Shown: positions 26,682-35,379 of the stretch, in pieces | Numbering within the stretch: the first letter of the stretch is position 1 | How the letters are laid out: every line of letters starts with the position of its first letter | Assembly (NCBI RefSeq): GCF_000783395.1 | Contig: NZ_JSFK01000040.1 | Coordinates: 61,559 to 125,558 of the forward strand | Origin: Pseudomonas chlororaphis | GTDB taxonomy: Bacteria; Pseudomonadota; Gammaproteobacteria; Pseudomonadales; Pseudomonadaceae | Direction: 5' to 3' | DNA length: 64,000 nt | Notes under the pieces: generated by a model | Database searches by the model: none | Told to the model about the DNA's origin: nothing | What the model saw: the letters and a program-made list of their open reading frames with translations, nothing else | Translations under genes and position numbers: made by a program

Positions 26682-27188
26682 ATGGGTGGGTACAACCCGC
26701 ATTACCAGATCATCGGGCAGATGTTCCAAAAGGACTATCGCTGGCTGTGTGCTGCCGTTGGCCGCACGCTGGGTTGCCCGCACAGTGCGCAGGACATCGC
26801 CTCGGAAACCTTTCTGCGGGTGCTGGCACTGCCGGATCCGACAGCCATCCGCGAGCCACGCGCGCTGTTGACCACCATCGCCCGGCGGCTGGTGTACGAA
26901 GGCTGGCGCCGTCAGGATCTTGAGCGCGCCTATCTGGAAAGCCTGGCGCTGGCGCCCGAGCCGGTGCATCCGTCGCCGGAAGAACGGGCGCTGGTGATCG
27001 AAGCGCTGCTGGCCGTCGATCGCTTGCTCAACGGGCTGTCGGCCAAGGCCAAAGCGGCGTTTCTCTACCATCAACTCGACGGATTGACCTACAGCGAGAT
27101 CGGCGAGCGCCTCGGCGTGTCCACCAGTCGCGTGCAGCAATACATGGTCGAAGCCTTCAAGCGCTGCTATCAGGCGATGCAGGCATGA
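26682..27188 (+). CDS. ECF RNA polymerase sigma factor, FecI-like
   Basis: This 168-residue protein contains sigma region 2 (YRWLCAAVGRTLG to SAQDIASETFLRVLAL) and region 4 (LTYSEIGERLGVSTSRVQQYM). FecI-type factors stay inactive until a receptor signals through FecR, then transcribe uptake genes. The start chosen is ATG 26682 after GGGAGCAAGG. An open frame extends upstream, but that part does not look coding. The fecR-like gene overlaps by 4 bp, and a receptor with a signalling domain follows. Confidence 0.87.
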   Translation: MGGYNPHYQIIGQMFQKDYRWLCAAVGRTLGCPHSAQDIASETFLRVLALPDPTAIREPRALLTTIARRLVYEGWRRQDLERAYLESLALAPEPVHPSPEERALVIEALLAVDRLLNGLSAKAKAAFLYHQLDGLTYSEIGERLGVSTSRVQQYMVEAFKRCYQAMQA

Positions 27189-28132
27189 GGCCGGACGAGG
27201 CGGTGATCGACGAGGCGGCACAATGGCTGGCGTTGTTGCAGTCGGGCGAGGCGGGCATGGCTGAGCGGGCCGCGTTCGAGGCCTGGCGGGGCGCCGATCC
27301 ACGCCATCAGCAAGTCATCGAGCAAATGGGCGGCGGCCTCAATCTGCTGCGTAACCCGACCCTGCGCAGCGTGTCGCGCAGCAGCTTGTTGCACAGCCTC
27401 AATGCACCGTCGAGTCGTCGACGCTTTATCAGCGGCAGTTTGAGTGTGCTGGGTATTGCGTTGTTGGCCGGGTTGCTCGGCCGCCGCTACGGCTGGTTGC
27501 CGGAGGCGGGAGAGTTATCGACCGGGACCGGCGAGCGACGTGACTTCACCTTGGCCGACGGCAGTGCGCTGACCCTCAATGCGCGCAGTCGTGTGGTGCC
27601 GTTATTCGATGAGCAGCAACGTTTGCTCGCGTTGCGCAGTGGTGAGTTGCTGGTCGATGTGGCGAAAGAGCCGGCGCGACCCTTTGTGGTCGAGACCGAG
27701 CACGGTCGTATGCGGGCGCTGGGGACGAAGTTTCTCGTTCAGTACAGCGAGGAGGCGACGCGATTGGTGATGCTCCACTCGCAGGTCGAAGTGGTCACCG
27801 CAGATGGCGCGCGGCAAGTGGTGGCGGCCGGCGAGAGTCTGCTGTTCAACGGCGCAGGGTTGCTGGCGCTGGAGCGCAGCAGCGGCCAGGAAAGTGCCTG
27901 GGTGCAGGGGCGCCTGGAAGTGCGCGACCGGCCTCTGCGCGAGGTCATCGACAGCCTGCGCCGTTACCGTCGCGGCATTTTGCATCTGAGTCCGGAAGTC
28001 GCCGATCTGCGCCTCAGCGGGCTGTATCCGCTCGACGACAGTGATCGCACCCTGCAACTGCTGGAGCACTCGCTGCCGATCCGCGTGACCTGGCACAACC
28101 CGTACTGGGTCAGCATCGACGCACGGTTATAA
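27185..28132 (+). CDS. FecR-like transmembrane anti-sigma regulator
   Basis: This 315-residue protein has a cytoplasmic N-terminal domain (DUF4880-like, residues 5-45; EAAQWLALLQSGEAG), one membrane helix at about 80-100 (FISGSLSVLGIALLAGLLG), a periplasmic FecR domain (about 115-215; RRDFTLADGSALTLNARS) and a C-terminal domain that should contact the receptor's STN domain. It transmits receptor occupancy to the sigma factor. The start overlaps the sigma stop (ATGA). Confidence 0.87.
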   Translation: MRPDEAVIDEAAQWLALLQSGEAGMAERAAFEAWRGADPRHQQVIEQMGGGLNLLRNPTLRSVSRSSLLHSLNAPSSRRRFISGSLSVLGIALLAGLLGRRYGWLPEAGELSTGTGERRDFTLADGSALTLNARSRVVPLFDEQQRLLALRSGELLVDVAKEPARPFVVETEHGRMRALGTKFLVQYSEEATRLVMLHSQVEVVTADGARQVVAAGESLLFNGAGLLALERSSGQESAWVQGRLEVRDRPLREVIDSLRRYRRGILHLSPEVADLRLSGLYPLDDSDRTLQLLEHSLPIRVTWHNPYWVSIDARL

Positions 28133-28149
28133 ACCCATAACTTCTTGGC

Positions 28150-28189
28150 CTAATCGCCGCCCTATAAAAAGCGCTGGCCCGCTGCTCAT
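28150..28189 (+). promoter_or_regulatory. shared promoter-like motif, copy A
   Basis: CTAA at 28150, TATAAA at 28163 and GCTCAT at 28184 match copies B (32426) and C (35193) with identical spacings of 13 and 21 bases. The motif ends 34 bases before the first receptor's start, the same distance as in copy B. It is probably the promoter for that receptor. Confidence 0.65.
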
Positions 28190-28223
28190 TCCCTGCAGAT
28201 GCCTTCAACAGGGAAACCCTTCG

Positions 28224-31133
28224 ATGTTCTCACTCAAACAACAATTACCTCGATTGACCCTCGCCGCTGCGTTGGCGCTGGGCATCAGTCCATGGCCGGC
28301 GGTGGCCCAGGAATCGGCAGCGGCGGTGTTCACCTTCGACATCGCCAGCGGACCGCTCGATGAAGTGCTGCTGGGCATCTCGCGGCAGAGCGGTGTGCCG
28401 ATTTCCTTCAGTCAGGAACTGGTGCAGGGCAAACGCAGCGCGGCAGTACGCGGCGCGTTGGGCGGCCGGCAAGCAGTCGAAAAAGCCTTGCTCGGCAGTG
28501 GTCTGCAAGTCGAACAAAGCGCTCAGGGTCTGACGGTTCGAGAGGCCGATGCGCCGGCGAAAGTCACTGCCGTGGCACCGGTCACCAGCGCCGATTACCG
28601 CATGGAAAAAGTCACCGTGACCGGCTCGCGTATTGCCCGCGCGCAAAGCGATGGCGCGACGCCGGTCAACGTCATCACCCACGAGGAAATGGAAGCGCGC
28701 GGCTATAAAAACGTCTACGACGCCCTCGCGACGCAGACGCAAAATACCGGCATGACCCAAGGCGAAGATTACGGCAACACCTGGCAACCGGCGGCCAGCG
28801 CGCTCAACCTGCGCGGCCTCGGCCCGAACCATACGCTGGTGTTGATCAATGGCCGGCGGGTGGCCGATTACCCGACGCCGTACGACGGCAAGGTCAACTT
28901 CACCAACCTGGCGAACATTCCATCGGCGGTCATCGAACGCATCGAAATCCTCAGCAGCGGCGCCTCGGCGATTTATGGTTCGGACGCGATTGCCGGGGTG
29001 GTCAACATCATCCTCAAGGACAAGATCAACGGCGTCGACGTCAATCTCAAGGGCGGCACCAGTGAGCGCGGCGGCGGTGACAACCAGCGTTTGCAGATCA
29101 GCGGCGGCGGCAGTTGGGGCGACTTCGACGGCCTGTTCGGCCTGGAGCTGACTAACCGCGATCCGATCTGGGCCGATGACCGTGGCTTTATGCAAAACGG
29201 CCCGTTGGCGGACGTCGGTTACCGCCGCGATCTGAGCAACAGTCGTTATCTGGGACCGGGTTGCGGTGCTTATCAGGGCACCTTCGACAACAAACTGGTC
29301 AACAGTGGCGGGCGCTGCCGCACCGACCAGATGTACAACGATTACTGGACCGTGCAAACCCAGAAGGAAAACTACGACGGCTACACCCGTGGCACCTGGC
29401 ATTTCAGCGACAGCGGTCAGGTCTTCGCCGATTTGATGTACGGCCTCGACCATATCCAGAACAACACGCGCGGGCCGACCTTCACCTCGCCGGATTTCAT
29501 TAACCAGAACAGCGGCAATCTGGAGCGCTGGTATCGACGCTTCGGCGAAGAGGAAATCGGTGGCCGCACCAGCAACAACAGCAAGTGGCGCGACACCTCG
29601 TGGACCGGCACCCTCGGACTCTCGGACAAGATCGCCGACACTGGCTGGAGCTACGATCTGGCGGCCAATCGCTCGGAATATCGCAGCGTCCGGACCACCC
29701 GTTACACACCGCTGTCATCGATTCAGGATTTCTACCTCGGCCCGCAACTCGGCGTCAGCGGTGGTTATCCGGTGTTCGCCCCGGATGCTTCACGGCTCGA
29801 TCGACCTCTGACTCCGCAGGAGTGGCAGCAGTTTCGCGGCAACCTGACCCAGAGCAGCAAGTCGGTGTCGACCAGTTACAACGCCTCGGTCAATGGCGAT
29901 CTGTTTGATTTGCCGGCCGGCCCCGTCGGTTTCGCCGGGGTGCTGGAGGCGGGCAAGCAGGAATACCGTGTCGACCCGGATGACGGCCTCAACGACGGCA
30001 CCTTTTACGGCGTGAGCCCACAGCAAAGCTCCGGTGGCTCGCGCAAACGTTATGCGGCGGGCGGCGAGTTCAGCATTCCGGTGACTGACACGATTCTGGC
30101 GACCGCCGCCGGGCGCTGGGACCAATACAAATTCAGCGGCCGCACCGAGCAGCAGAAAACCTACAACCTCGGGCTTGAGTGGCGCCCGGTGACCAGCCTG
30201 TTGCTGCGCGGCAGTTATGGCACCAGTTTCCGTGCGCCGGACCTGAACTACATCTATCAGTCCGACAGCAACGGCTACTACCCGGCGCAAATCGATTACT
30301 ACGGTTGCAGCCAGGGCGTGGAGGGCGCCTGTGATCGTGGGCGGGTCGATTACACCCAGAGCGGTACCGCGAATCTGGAGTCAGAACGCGGCAAATCCTG
30401 GACCTACGGATTTGTCTGGTCGCCGTCGCGTAACTTCGATTTCTCCACGGATTTCTGGCGTGTCGAGATCGATGACCTGCTGACCACCGTCGATGAAAAT
30501 CGCTTGCTGCAACAAGAGAACGAGTGCCGCAACGGAACGCAGGACATTAACTCGGCCAACTGCCAATCGACGCTGGCGCGTATTGATCGTAACGCCGGCA
30601 ATGCCGCAGTCGATCCGAACCAGCTGAATCGAGTGCGGGTCAACGCCATCAACGCCGCCAGCGAGCGGGTCAGTGGTCTGGATTTCAAGAGCAATATCCG
30701 CTGGGGTGCCGGGCAGTATGGCGCGTTCAGTTCGGCGCTGGGTTACACCCTGGTGCTTTCGCATTACTACAAGGAATCGGAGGAAGCGCCGACGCAAGAC
30801 TGGCGCACTTCACGCACCAACTACGACTGGCGCAGCAAGGTCAACGCCAGCCTGACCTGGGATTACCAGAAAGCCACGGCGACGCTGATGGGCATTCGTT
30901 ACGGCTCGGTCACCAATGGCGCAGGAGACGGGCGCCTGTCGCCGTGGACAGTGTTCAACGCCAGTGCACGCTACAAACTCAATGATCGGGCGAGTGTCGG
31001 TCTGACCGTGAACAACGTGCTTAATCAGGTTAAACACGACGACTCGGCGGGGTGGCCGTATTACCCGACCGGCAACTATGACCCGTACGGACGGCAGTGG
31101 TGGCTGGATGTGAGTTATCACTTCGGCGGATGA
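28224..31133 (+). CDS. TonB-dependent receptor with STN signalling domain
   Basis: This 969-residue outer-membrane receptor has a signal peptide, an STN domain (about residues 35-110; FTFDIASGPLDEVLLGISRQ), a TonB-box/plug start (VTGSRIARAQSDG), the plug (LNLRGLGPNHTLVLINGRR) and a 22-strand beta-barrel ending WWLDVSYHFGG. The STN domain allows it to signal through FecR to the ECF factor. The plug style resembles receptors for peptides or complex organics rather than classical siderophores, but the ligand is unknown. The last two residues after the usual terminal Phe are Gly-Gly, which is slightly unusual. Confidence 0.88.
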   Translation: MFSLKQQLPRLTLAAALALGISPWPAVAQESAAAVFTFDIASGPLDEVLLGISRQSGVPISFSQELVQGKRSAAVRGALGGRQAVEKALLGSGLQVEQSAQGLTVREADAPAKVTAVAPVTSADYRMEKVTVTGSRIARAQSDGATPVNVITHEEMEARGYKNVYDALATQTQNTGMTQGEDYGNTWQPAASALNLRGLGPNHTLVLINGRRVADYPTPYDGKVNFTNLANIPSAVIERIEILSSGASAIYGSDAIAGVVNIILKDKINGVDVNLKGGTSERGGGDNQRLQISGGGSWGDFDGLFGLELTNRDPIWADDRGFMQNGPLADVGYRRDLSNSRYLGPGCGAYQGTFDNKLVNSGGRCRTDQMYNDYWTVQTQKENYDGYTRGTWHFSDSGQVFADLMYGLDHIQNNTRGPTFTSPDFINQNSGNLERWYRRFGEEEIGGRTSNNSKWRDTSWTGTLGLSDKIADTGWSYDLAANRSEYRSVRTTRYTPLSSIQDFYLGPQLGVSGGYPVFAPDASRLDRPLTPQEWQQFRGNLTQSSKSVSTSYNASVNGDLFDLPAGPVGFAGVLEAGKQEYRVDPDDGLNDGTFYGVSPQQSSGGSRKRYAAGGEFSIPVTDTILATAAGRWDQYKFSGRTEQQKTYNLGLEWRPVTSLLLRGSYGTSFRAPDLNYIYQSDSNGYYPAQIDYYGCSQGVEGACDRGRVDYTQSGTANLESERGKSWTYGFVWSPSRNFDFSTDFWRVEIDDLLTTVDENRLLQQENECRNGTQDINSANCQSTLARIDRNAGNAAVDPNQLNRVRVNAINAASERVSGLDFKSNIRWGAGQYGAFSSALGYTLVLSHYYKESEEAPTQDWRTSRTNYDWRSKVNASLTWDYQKATATLMGIRYGSVTNGAGDGRLSPWTVFNASARYKLNDRASVGLTVNNVLNQVKHDDSAGWPYYPTGNYDPYGRQWWLDVSYHFGG

Positions 31134-31199
31134 TGGCAGGCATTTCGCGTTTTACGTCCTACGGAAAACGGCGGGTTTTGCGGCAAACAGGGGATATTT

Positions 31200-31227
31200 C
31201 CGACGACCTTTTCAGGTTGGTCGTCGG
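31200..31227 (+). terminator. candidate hairpin terminator
   Basis: CCGACGACC and GGTCGTCGG form a 9-bp stem with a 10-base loop, 66 bp after the receptor stop. There is no T tract, so it may be a processing or pause site rather than an intrinsic terminator. Confidence 0.35.
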
Positions 31228-31265
31228 AAGCGCGATCTATAGCATCGGACCTGACATTGAAGTCG

Positions 31266-31286
31266 CTGAGCGGCTTGAACGCTCAG
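31266..31286. promoter_or_regulatory. candidate operator for the antitoxin
   Basis: The inverted repeat CTGAGCG-N7-CGCTCAG is followed by AGATC-AAG-GATCT at 31293-31305. Both lie upstream of the antitoxin gene, where a DNA-binding antitoxin would be expected to repress its own operon. Confidence 0.35.
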
Positions 31287-31404
31287 GCTCCCAGATCAAG
31301 GATCTATTATGCGTACCCCACACATCGAACATGAAACCCCTGTTTATTCCCTGCGCAACTTCTGGATCGACGATCGCGCCAGATGCCCCATGGAGGATGT
31401 CGCG

Positions 31405-31881
31405 ATGCCCACATCAAAAGCACCCCGGCTGACGGTGCTGAAGAAGGCCGAGGGAAAACCTGTCGATTTGCTCGTGCATGGCCAGGACCTCGGTGATGAT
31501 GCCATGCTGATTGTCCGCCTTACCGACGAGGGCTTTGAGCTGAGCGACGTCGTCAACATGCTTTCAACTTCCGAAATGTACCTGCGCGAAGACATGGTCA
31601 AACGCATCACCGGCAAATCTGTCAGAACCGTGCAGCGGCTGTTGAAGGAAGGCAAATCGCTACGGCTTGACTCGCAGCAGAGCGTTGTCGCCTATCAATA
31701 TGCGCTGGTGCTGGAGATGGCCATTCGTGCGTTCGGGGGGCTGTCACAGGCGGAGAGATGGATGCAGAAGTCCACCCCGTACCTTAACGGCTACGTGCCG
31801 TTGGAGTTGACCCACCATCCGCTCGGTTTCCAGATGGTCGAGCAATACTTGTGTCGGGTCCTGTACGGGGGTTACCCATGA
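31405..31881 (+). CDS. Xre/MbcA/ParS-type antitoxin
   Basis: This 158-residue protein has an N-terminal extension, a helix-turn-helix-like segment (EMYLREDMVKRITGKSVRTVQRLLKEG with flanks) and a C-terminal toxin-binding domain (AFGGLSQAERWMQKSTPYLNG to HPLGFQMVEQYLCRVLYG). The pattern matches DUF2384 antitoxins paired with RES toxins. The start is ATG 31405, preceded by GGAGGATG; the ATGs at 31390 and 31309 are alternatives. It overlaps the toxin gene by ATGA. Confidence 0.82.
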   Translation: MPTSKAPRLTVLKKAEGKPVDLLVHGQDLGDDAMLIVRLTDEGFELSDVVNMLSTSEMYLREDMVKRITGKSVRTVQRLLKEGKSLRLDSQQSVVAYQYALVLEMAIRAFGGLSQAERWMQKSTPYLNGYVPLELTHHPLGFQMVEQYLCRVLYGGYP

Positions 31882-32381
31882 ATCCCTTGCCCTGGGAAGG
31901 GCACTGGTATGGCTGGCGCCTGGATCAGGAGGCCTACGGAGAGACATGGGACAGCGGGATGGGTTCAAAACTGAAGGGCGGTCGATGGAATGCGCCTGGC
32001 CGGCGAGTCGTCTATGCATCTGTCGACCCGTCCTCGGCCATTCTGGAGGTGGCAGCCAATAACAGTTTTGATGCACTGGACAGAGAGCCTTATGTGCTGA
32101 CGTGCTTTGAGGTCATCGGCGATGCACGGGTCAAAGTCGTTCAGCCCGAAGAGGTACCGAATCCTTACTGGTTGAGTCCCGCTTGGCCGTCGCCCAACCA
32201 GCAGCGGTTTGCCGACGCTTTACTGGATGAGCATCCGTTTGTCCTGATTCCCTCGGCGGCAACCCGCCACTCGTGGAATCTGCTGGTGAGCTGCGACCTG
32301 GCAGAGGGGCAGTTCAAGATGGTCTCTCAAGAACGTTTTGGCCTGGATACACGGTTGCTGCGGGAGATGGCATCGGCTTGA
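31878..32381 (+). CDS. RES-domain toxin
   Basis: This 167-residue protein carries a RES fold: WYGWRLDQEAYG supplies Arg, SGMGSKLKGGRWNAPGRRVVYAS is the RES core, and PSSAILEVAAN contains the conserved Ser and Glu. RES toxins deplete NAD+ or modify targets with ADP-ribose when freed from their antitoxin. It is coupled to the Xre-type antitoxin gene. The pair lies between two TonB-dependent receptor genes and may stabilise this island. Confidence 0.84.
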   Translation: MNPLPWEGHWYGWRLDQEAYGETWDSGMGSKLKGGRWNAPGRRVVYASVDPSSAILEVAANNSFDALDREPYVLTCFEVIGDARVKVVQPEEVPNPYWLSPAWPSPNQQRFADALLDEHPFVLIPSAATRHSWNLLVSCDLAEGQFKMVSQERFGLDTRLLREMASA

Positions 32382-32425
32382 TACGGAGGCATGGCATTCT
32401 TTGCATAACCTCAGCACTCAACAGT

Positions 32426-32465
32426 CTAAGTCGCCCTCTATAAATCCTTATTTGTCATCGCACAT
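32426..32465 (+). promoter_or_regulatory. shared promoter-like motif, copy B
   Basis: CTAA at 32426, TATAAA at 32439 and GCACAT at 32460 repeat the spacing of copy A exactly. The motif ends 34 bases before the second receptor's start, the same distance as copy A. The sequence continues CCCTGCA, also found in copy A. Confidence 0.65.
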
Positions 32466-32499
32466 CCCTGCATAAACCAAAACGCAGGGATGGCTGTTC

Positions 32500-35154
32500 A
32501 TGATTCAGTTTTCACCCGTCAAATCACCTTTGAGCCTGGCCTTGCTGCTGGCAATCAATACGCTGCCGGCCATCGCCGCCGATAGCACGGCAACCGAACC
32601 GACCACTCAACTGCAGCGTGTCGAAGTCACAGGGACGGCAATTCGCCGGGTCGATGCTGAAACTGCGGTGCCGGTGACCATTCTGCGCGTCGAAGAGCTG
32701 CGCGAGCAGGGCGTCACCACCACCGAGGAGCTGGTCAGTCGCATTTCTGCCAACCAGTCTTCGGTTGGCTCGGGACGTTCGGTGGGGTCGAGCAGTGGCG
32801 GGGCGTCCTATGCCGATCTGCGCGGCATCGGCGCGAACAAGACCTTGGTGCTGCTCAACGGCCGGCGTCTGAGCAACAACGCCACCAATGCGATCAACGG
32901 CTCGGGTGTCGATCTCAACACCATTCCGTTCGCCGCCATTGACCGCGTGGAAGTGCTGCGTGATGGGGCCTCGGCGTTGTACGGCACCGATGCGATTGGC
33001 GGGGTGATCAACTTCATCACCAAGACCAGCCTGACCGAAGGGCAGATCAGCACCAACTACGACACGCCGACGCATTCGGGTGGCGGTGAAAGCCGCAATT
33101 TCAGCGGCAGTTGGGGCTTCGGTGATTTGCAGGATGATCGTTTCAACGTGTTCGGTGTCGTCAGCTATGACAAACAGCAACGTCTGGCCGCCGAAGATCG
33201 TGGCTACACCTACAACTATCAGCCGAACCGTGGGCTTGATTACACCTCCGGCACCGCCTCGCCGGCCAACTGGAGTCAGGGCAGTAACGCCACCAACCCT
33301 TTGGCAGGCTCCGGCTGCAACGCGCCGGGATTGCTCGCACGCAACGGCATCTGCCGGCAGAGCCTGTGGAACTACCTCGATCTGGTGCCGGAAACGGAAA
33401 AGACTTCGGCCTTCGCCAAAGCCACCGGCAAGCTGTCCGACGATCACAATGTCAGCCTTGAATACTTCTGGGCGCAAAACGAAAACCGCACACAAATCGG
33501 CCCCGGCACGTTGATGGGCAATCAGGTCAACCCCGGCACGGCGTTCTATCCAGGTAACGGCATCACCCCCGGGCCGAACGGTTTTGCCCTCGACCCGACG
33601 CAACCGGTCGATGTGAACTGGCGCGAAACCGCCGTTGGCGCGCGCCAGCATGAAGACGACAACACCAGTCAGCGCTTGCTGCTGAGTTTTGACGGCACGC
33701 TGGTCGGCTGGGATTACAACCTCGGCGCCTCGTACAACCAGAACAAAGTGGTGAACAGCATTCAGGACGGCTACGTCAATGACCGTGCCGTTAGCGCCGG
33801 TATTGCCAACGGCGTAATCAACCCGTTCGGCTCGCAGACGGCTGCCGGTTCGGCGCTGTTGGCGGCCAACGCGGTAGACGGCGATTACGCCACGGCGGTC
33901 GGGCGGGTGAAAGCCATCGACGGGCGCATCAGTCGTGAAATCGGCGACTGGTTCGGTGCCGGTCCTTCGGCATTGGCGCTCGGCGGCGAGTACCGCAAGG
34001 AAGACTTCCATCAGGATTTCGCGCAGTTTGCCGGCGACGTGCAAAGCCTTGGTGTTGATCCGAACGGCAGCGTTGCCGGGGATCGCAGCGTCTCGGCCGA
34101 GTACGCCGAGGTCAACGTGCCGGTGCTCGATAGCCTCGAATTGTCTGCGGCGGTACGCCACGACAAGTACAGCGACTTCGGCAGCACCACCAACCCGAAA
34201 TACTCGTTCCGCTTCCAGCCGTTCAAGGAGTTGGTGGTACGTGGTGCCTACAGCGAAGGGTTCCGTGCGCCGTCGTTGTATGAGCTGTACAACCCGACCT
34301 TCACCAGTTTCACCAACGCCAACTACAACGACCCGCGTTTGTGCGCTGGCGGTAATCCGAGCAATGGCGGCATTGCCAACCGCGACTGCGCGCAGCAGTT
34401 CAATCGCACCAGCGGCGGCAATACCGACCTGAGCCCGGAAACCGCGCGCAACGTTACCCTCGGGTTTGTCTATCAACCGTTTGAGCGCCTGAGCGCCGGG
34501 CTGGATTTCTGGTGGATCGACATCGCCAACCAGATTGCCGAGTTCCCCGAGTCGGCGGTGTTCGACAATCCTGAGTTGTACCCGGATCGCCTGGTCCGCA
34601 AGCCGGATGGCTCCATCGATCACATCGTCACCGGCCTGGCCAACCTCGGCAAGATCAAGACCAATGGCGTCGATGTCAGCTTCGATTACCGTCTGCCGAG
34701 CACGCCGTACGGCAACTTCGGCATAGGCCTGCAAGGCACTTACGTCACCCGCTATGACTACCAGCAACAACTCAAGGGCGACTACATCGACAAGCTGGGT
34801 GATTTCCGTGGCGGCGACTTTGCTTCGGCGGGCGCCGTGGCGCGCTGGCGCCACAGCCTGACCGGTAGCTGGAACTACGGCCCGTTCGGCGCTGCCCTGA
34901 CCAACCGCTACACCAGCGGTTACCACGACTCCGATCGCGACACTCACGATTACGTCGGCTCGTACAACGTCTGGGATCTGGCCGGCACCTACACCTGGCG
35001 CAAGACCCTGAGTGTGACCCTTGGCGCGAAAAACCTGTTCGACCGCGAGCCACCGTTCAGCAACCAGACCTACACATTCCAGAGCGGCTACGACCCGAAA
35101 TATGGCGATCCGTTTGGGCGGACGCTGTACACGCGGGTCAGTTACAAGTTTTGA
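32500..35154 (+). CDS. TonB-dependent receptor without STN domain
   Basis: This 884-residue outer-membrane receptor has a signal peptide (to about residue 27), a plug beginning VEVTGTAIRRVDAETAVPVT and containing ADLRGIGANKTLVLLNGRR, and a beta-barrel ending RTLYTRVSYKF with the canonical terminal Phe. It lacks the STN signalling domain of the first receptor, so it probably imports without inducing. It resembles the first receptor in plug style and may take a related ligand. The start at 32500 is preceded by GGGATGG. Confidence 0.87.
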   Translation: MIQFSPVKSPLSLALLLAINTLPAIAADSTATEPTTQLQRVEVTGTAIRRVDAETAVPVTILRVEELREQGVTTTEELVSRISANQSSVGSGRSVGSSSGGASYADLRGIGANKTLVLLNGRRLSNNATNAINGSGVDLNTIPFAAIDRVEVLRDGASALYGTDAIGGVINFITKTSLTEGQISTNYDTPTHSGGGESRNFSGSWGFGDLQDDRFNVFGVVSYDKQQRLAAEDRGYTYNYQPNRGLDYTSGTASPANWSQGSNATNPLAGSGCNAPGLLARNGICRQSLWNYLDLVPETEKTSAFAKATGKLSDDHNVSLEYFWAQNENRTQIGPGTLMGNQVNPGTAFYPGNGITPGPNGFALDPTQPVDVNWRETAVGARQHEDDNTSQRLLLSFDGTLVGWDYNLGASYNQNKVVNSIQDGYVNDRAVSAGIANGVINPFGSQTAAGSALLAANAVDGDYATAVGRVKAIDGRISREIGDWFGAGPSALALGGEYRKEDFHQDFAQFAGDVQSLGVDPNGSVAGDRSVSAEYAEVNVPVLDSLELSAAVRHDKYSDFGSTTNPKYSFRFQPFKELVVRGAYSEGFRAPSLYELYNPTFTSFTNANYNDPRLCAGGNPSNGGIANRDCAQQFNRTSGGNTDLSPETARNVTLGFVYQPFERLSAGLDFWWIDIANQIAEFPESAVFDNPELYPDRLVRKPDGSIDHIVTGLANLGKIKTNGVDVSFDYRLPSTPYGNFGIGLQGTYVTRYDYQQQLKGDYIDKLGDFRGGDFASAGAVARWRHSLTGSWNYGPFGAALTNRYTSGYHDSDRDTHDYVGSYNVWDLAGTYTWRKTLSVTLGAKNLFDREPPFSNQTYTFQSGYDPKYGDPFGRTLYTRVSYKF

Positions 35155-35192
35155 AAGTGGTCAGTTGTGGCGGGTTTTAGTCACCGATTGAT

Positions 35193-35232
35193 CTAAAGCC
35201 CGCCCTATAAAAATCGCCGGCCTGTTGCACAT
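35193..35232 (+). promoter_or_regulatory. shared promoter-like motif, copy C
   Basis: CTAA at 35193, TATAAA at 35206 and GCACAT at 35227 have the same spacing as copies A and B. Here 147 bases separate the motif from the start of the ABC binding-protein gene instead of 34; a REPIN accounts for most of the difference. Confidence 0.6.
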
Positions 35233-35263
35233 CACAGGTAGGCAGAAGGTGTGTTGACTGCTC

Positions 35264-35350
35264 TGGCCTCATCGCTGGCAAGCCAGCTCCCACGTGGAAT
35301 TTGTGAACACCACAGACCCTGTGGGAGCTGGCTTGCCAGCGATGAGGCCA
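35264..35350. repeat. REPIN within the 5' leader of the ABC importer
   Basis: Arms TGGCCTCATCGCTGGCAAGC and GCTTGCCAGCGATGAGGCCA (with AGCTCCCAC/GTGGGAGCT continuing inward) form a perfect 30-bp stem around a 27-base loop. It lies between the promoter-like motif and the start codon, so it would be part of the mRNA leader. Confidence 0.88.
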
Positions 35351-35379
35351 TTAGCAGCACCTTGTAAAAGGATCTGCCG

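Noticed and set aside
32524..34947. Open frame of 807 codons antisense to the second receptor
   Set aside because: Codon-bias shadow of the receptor gene; no recognisable motif.
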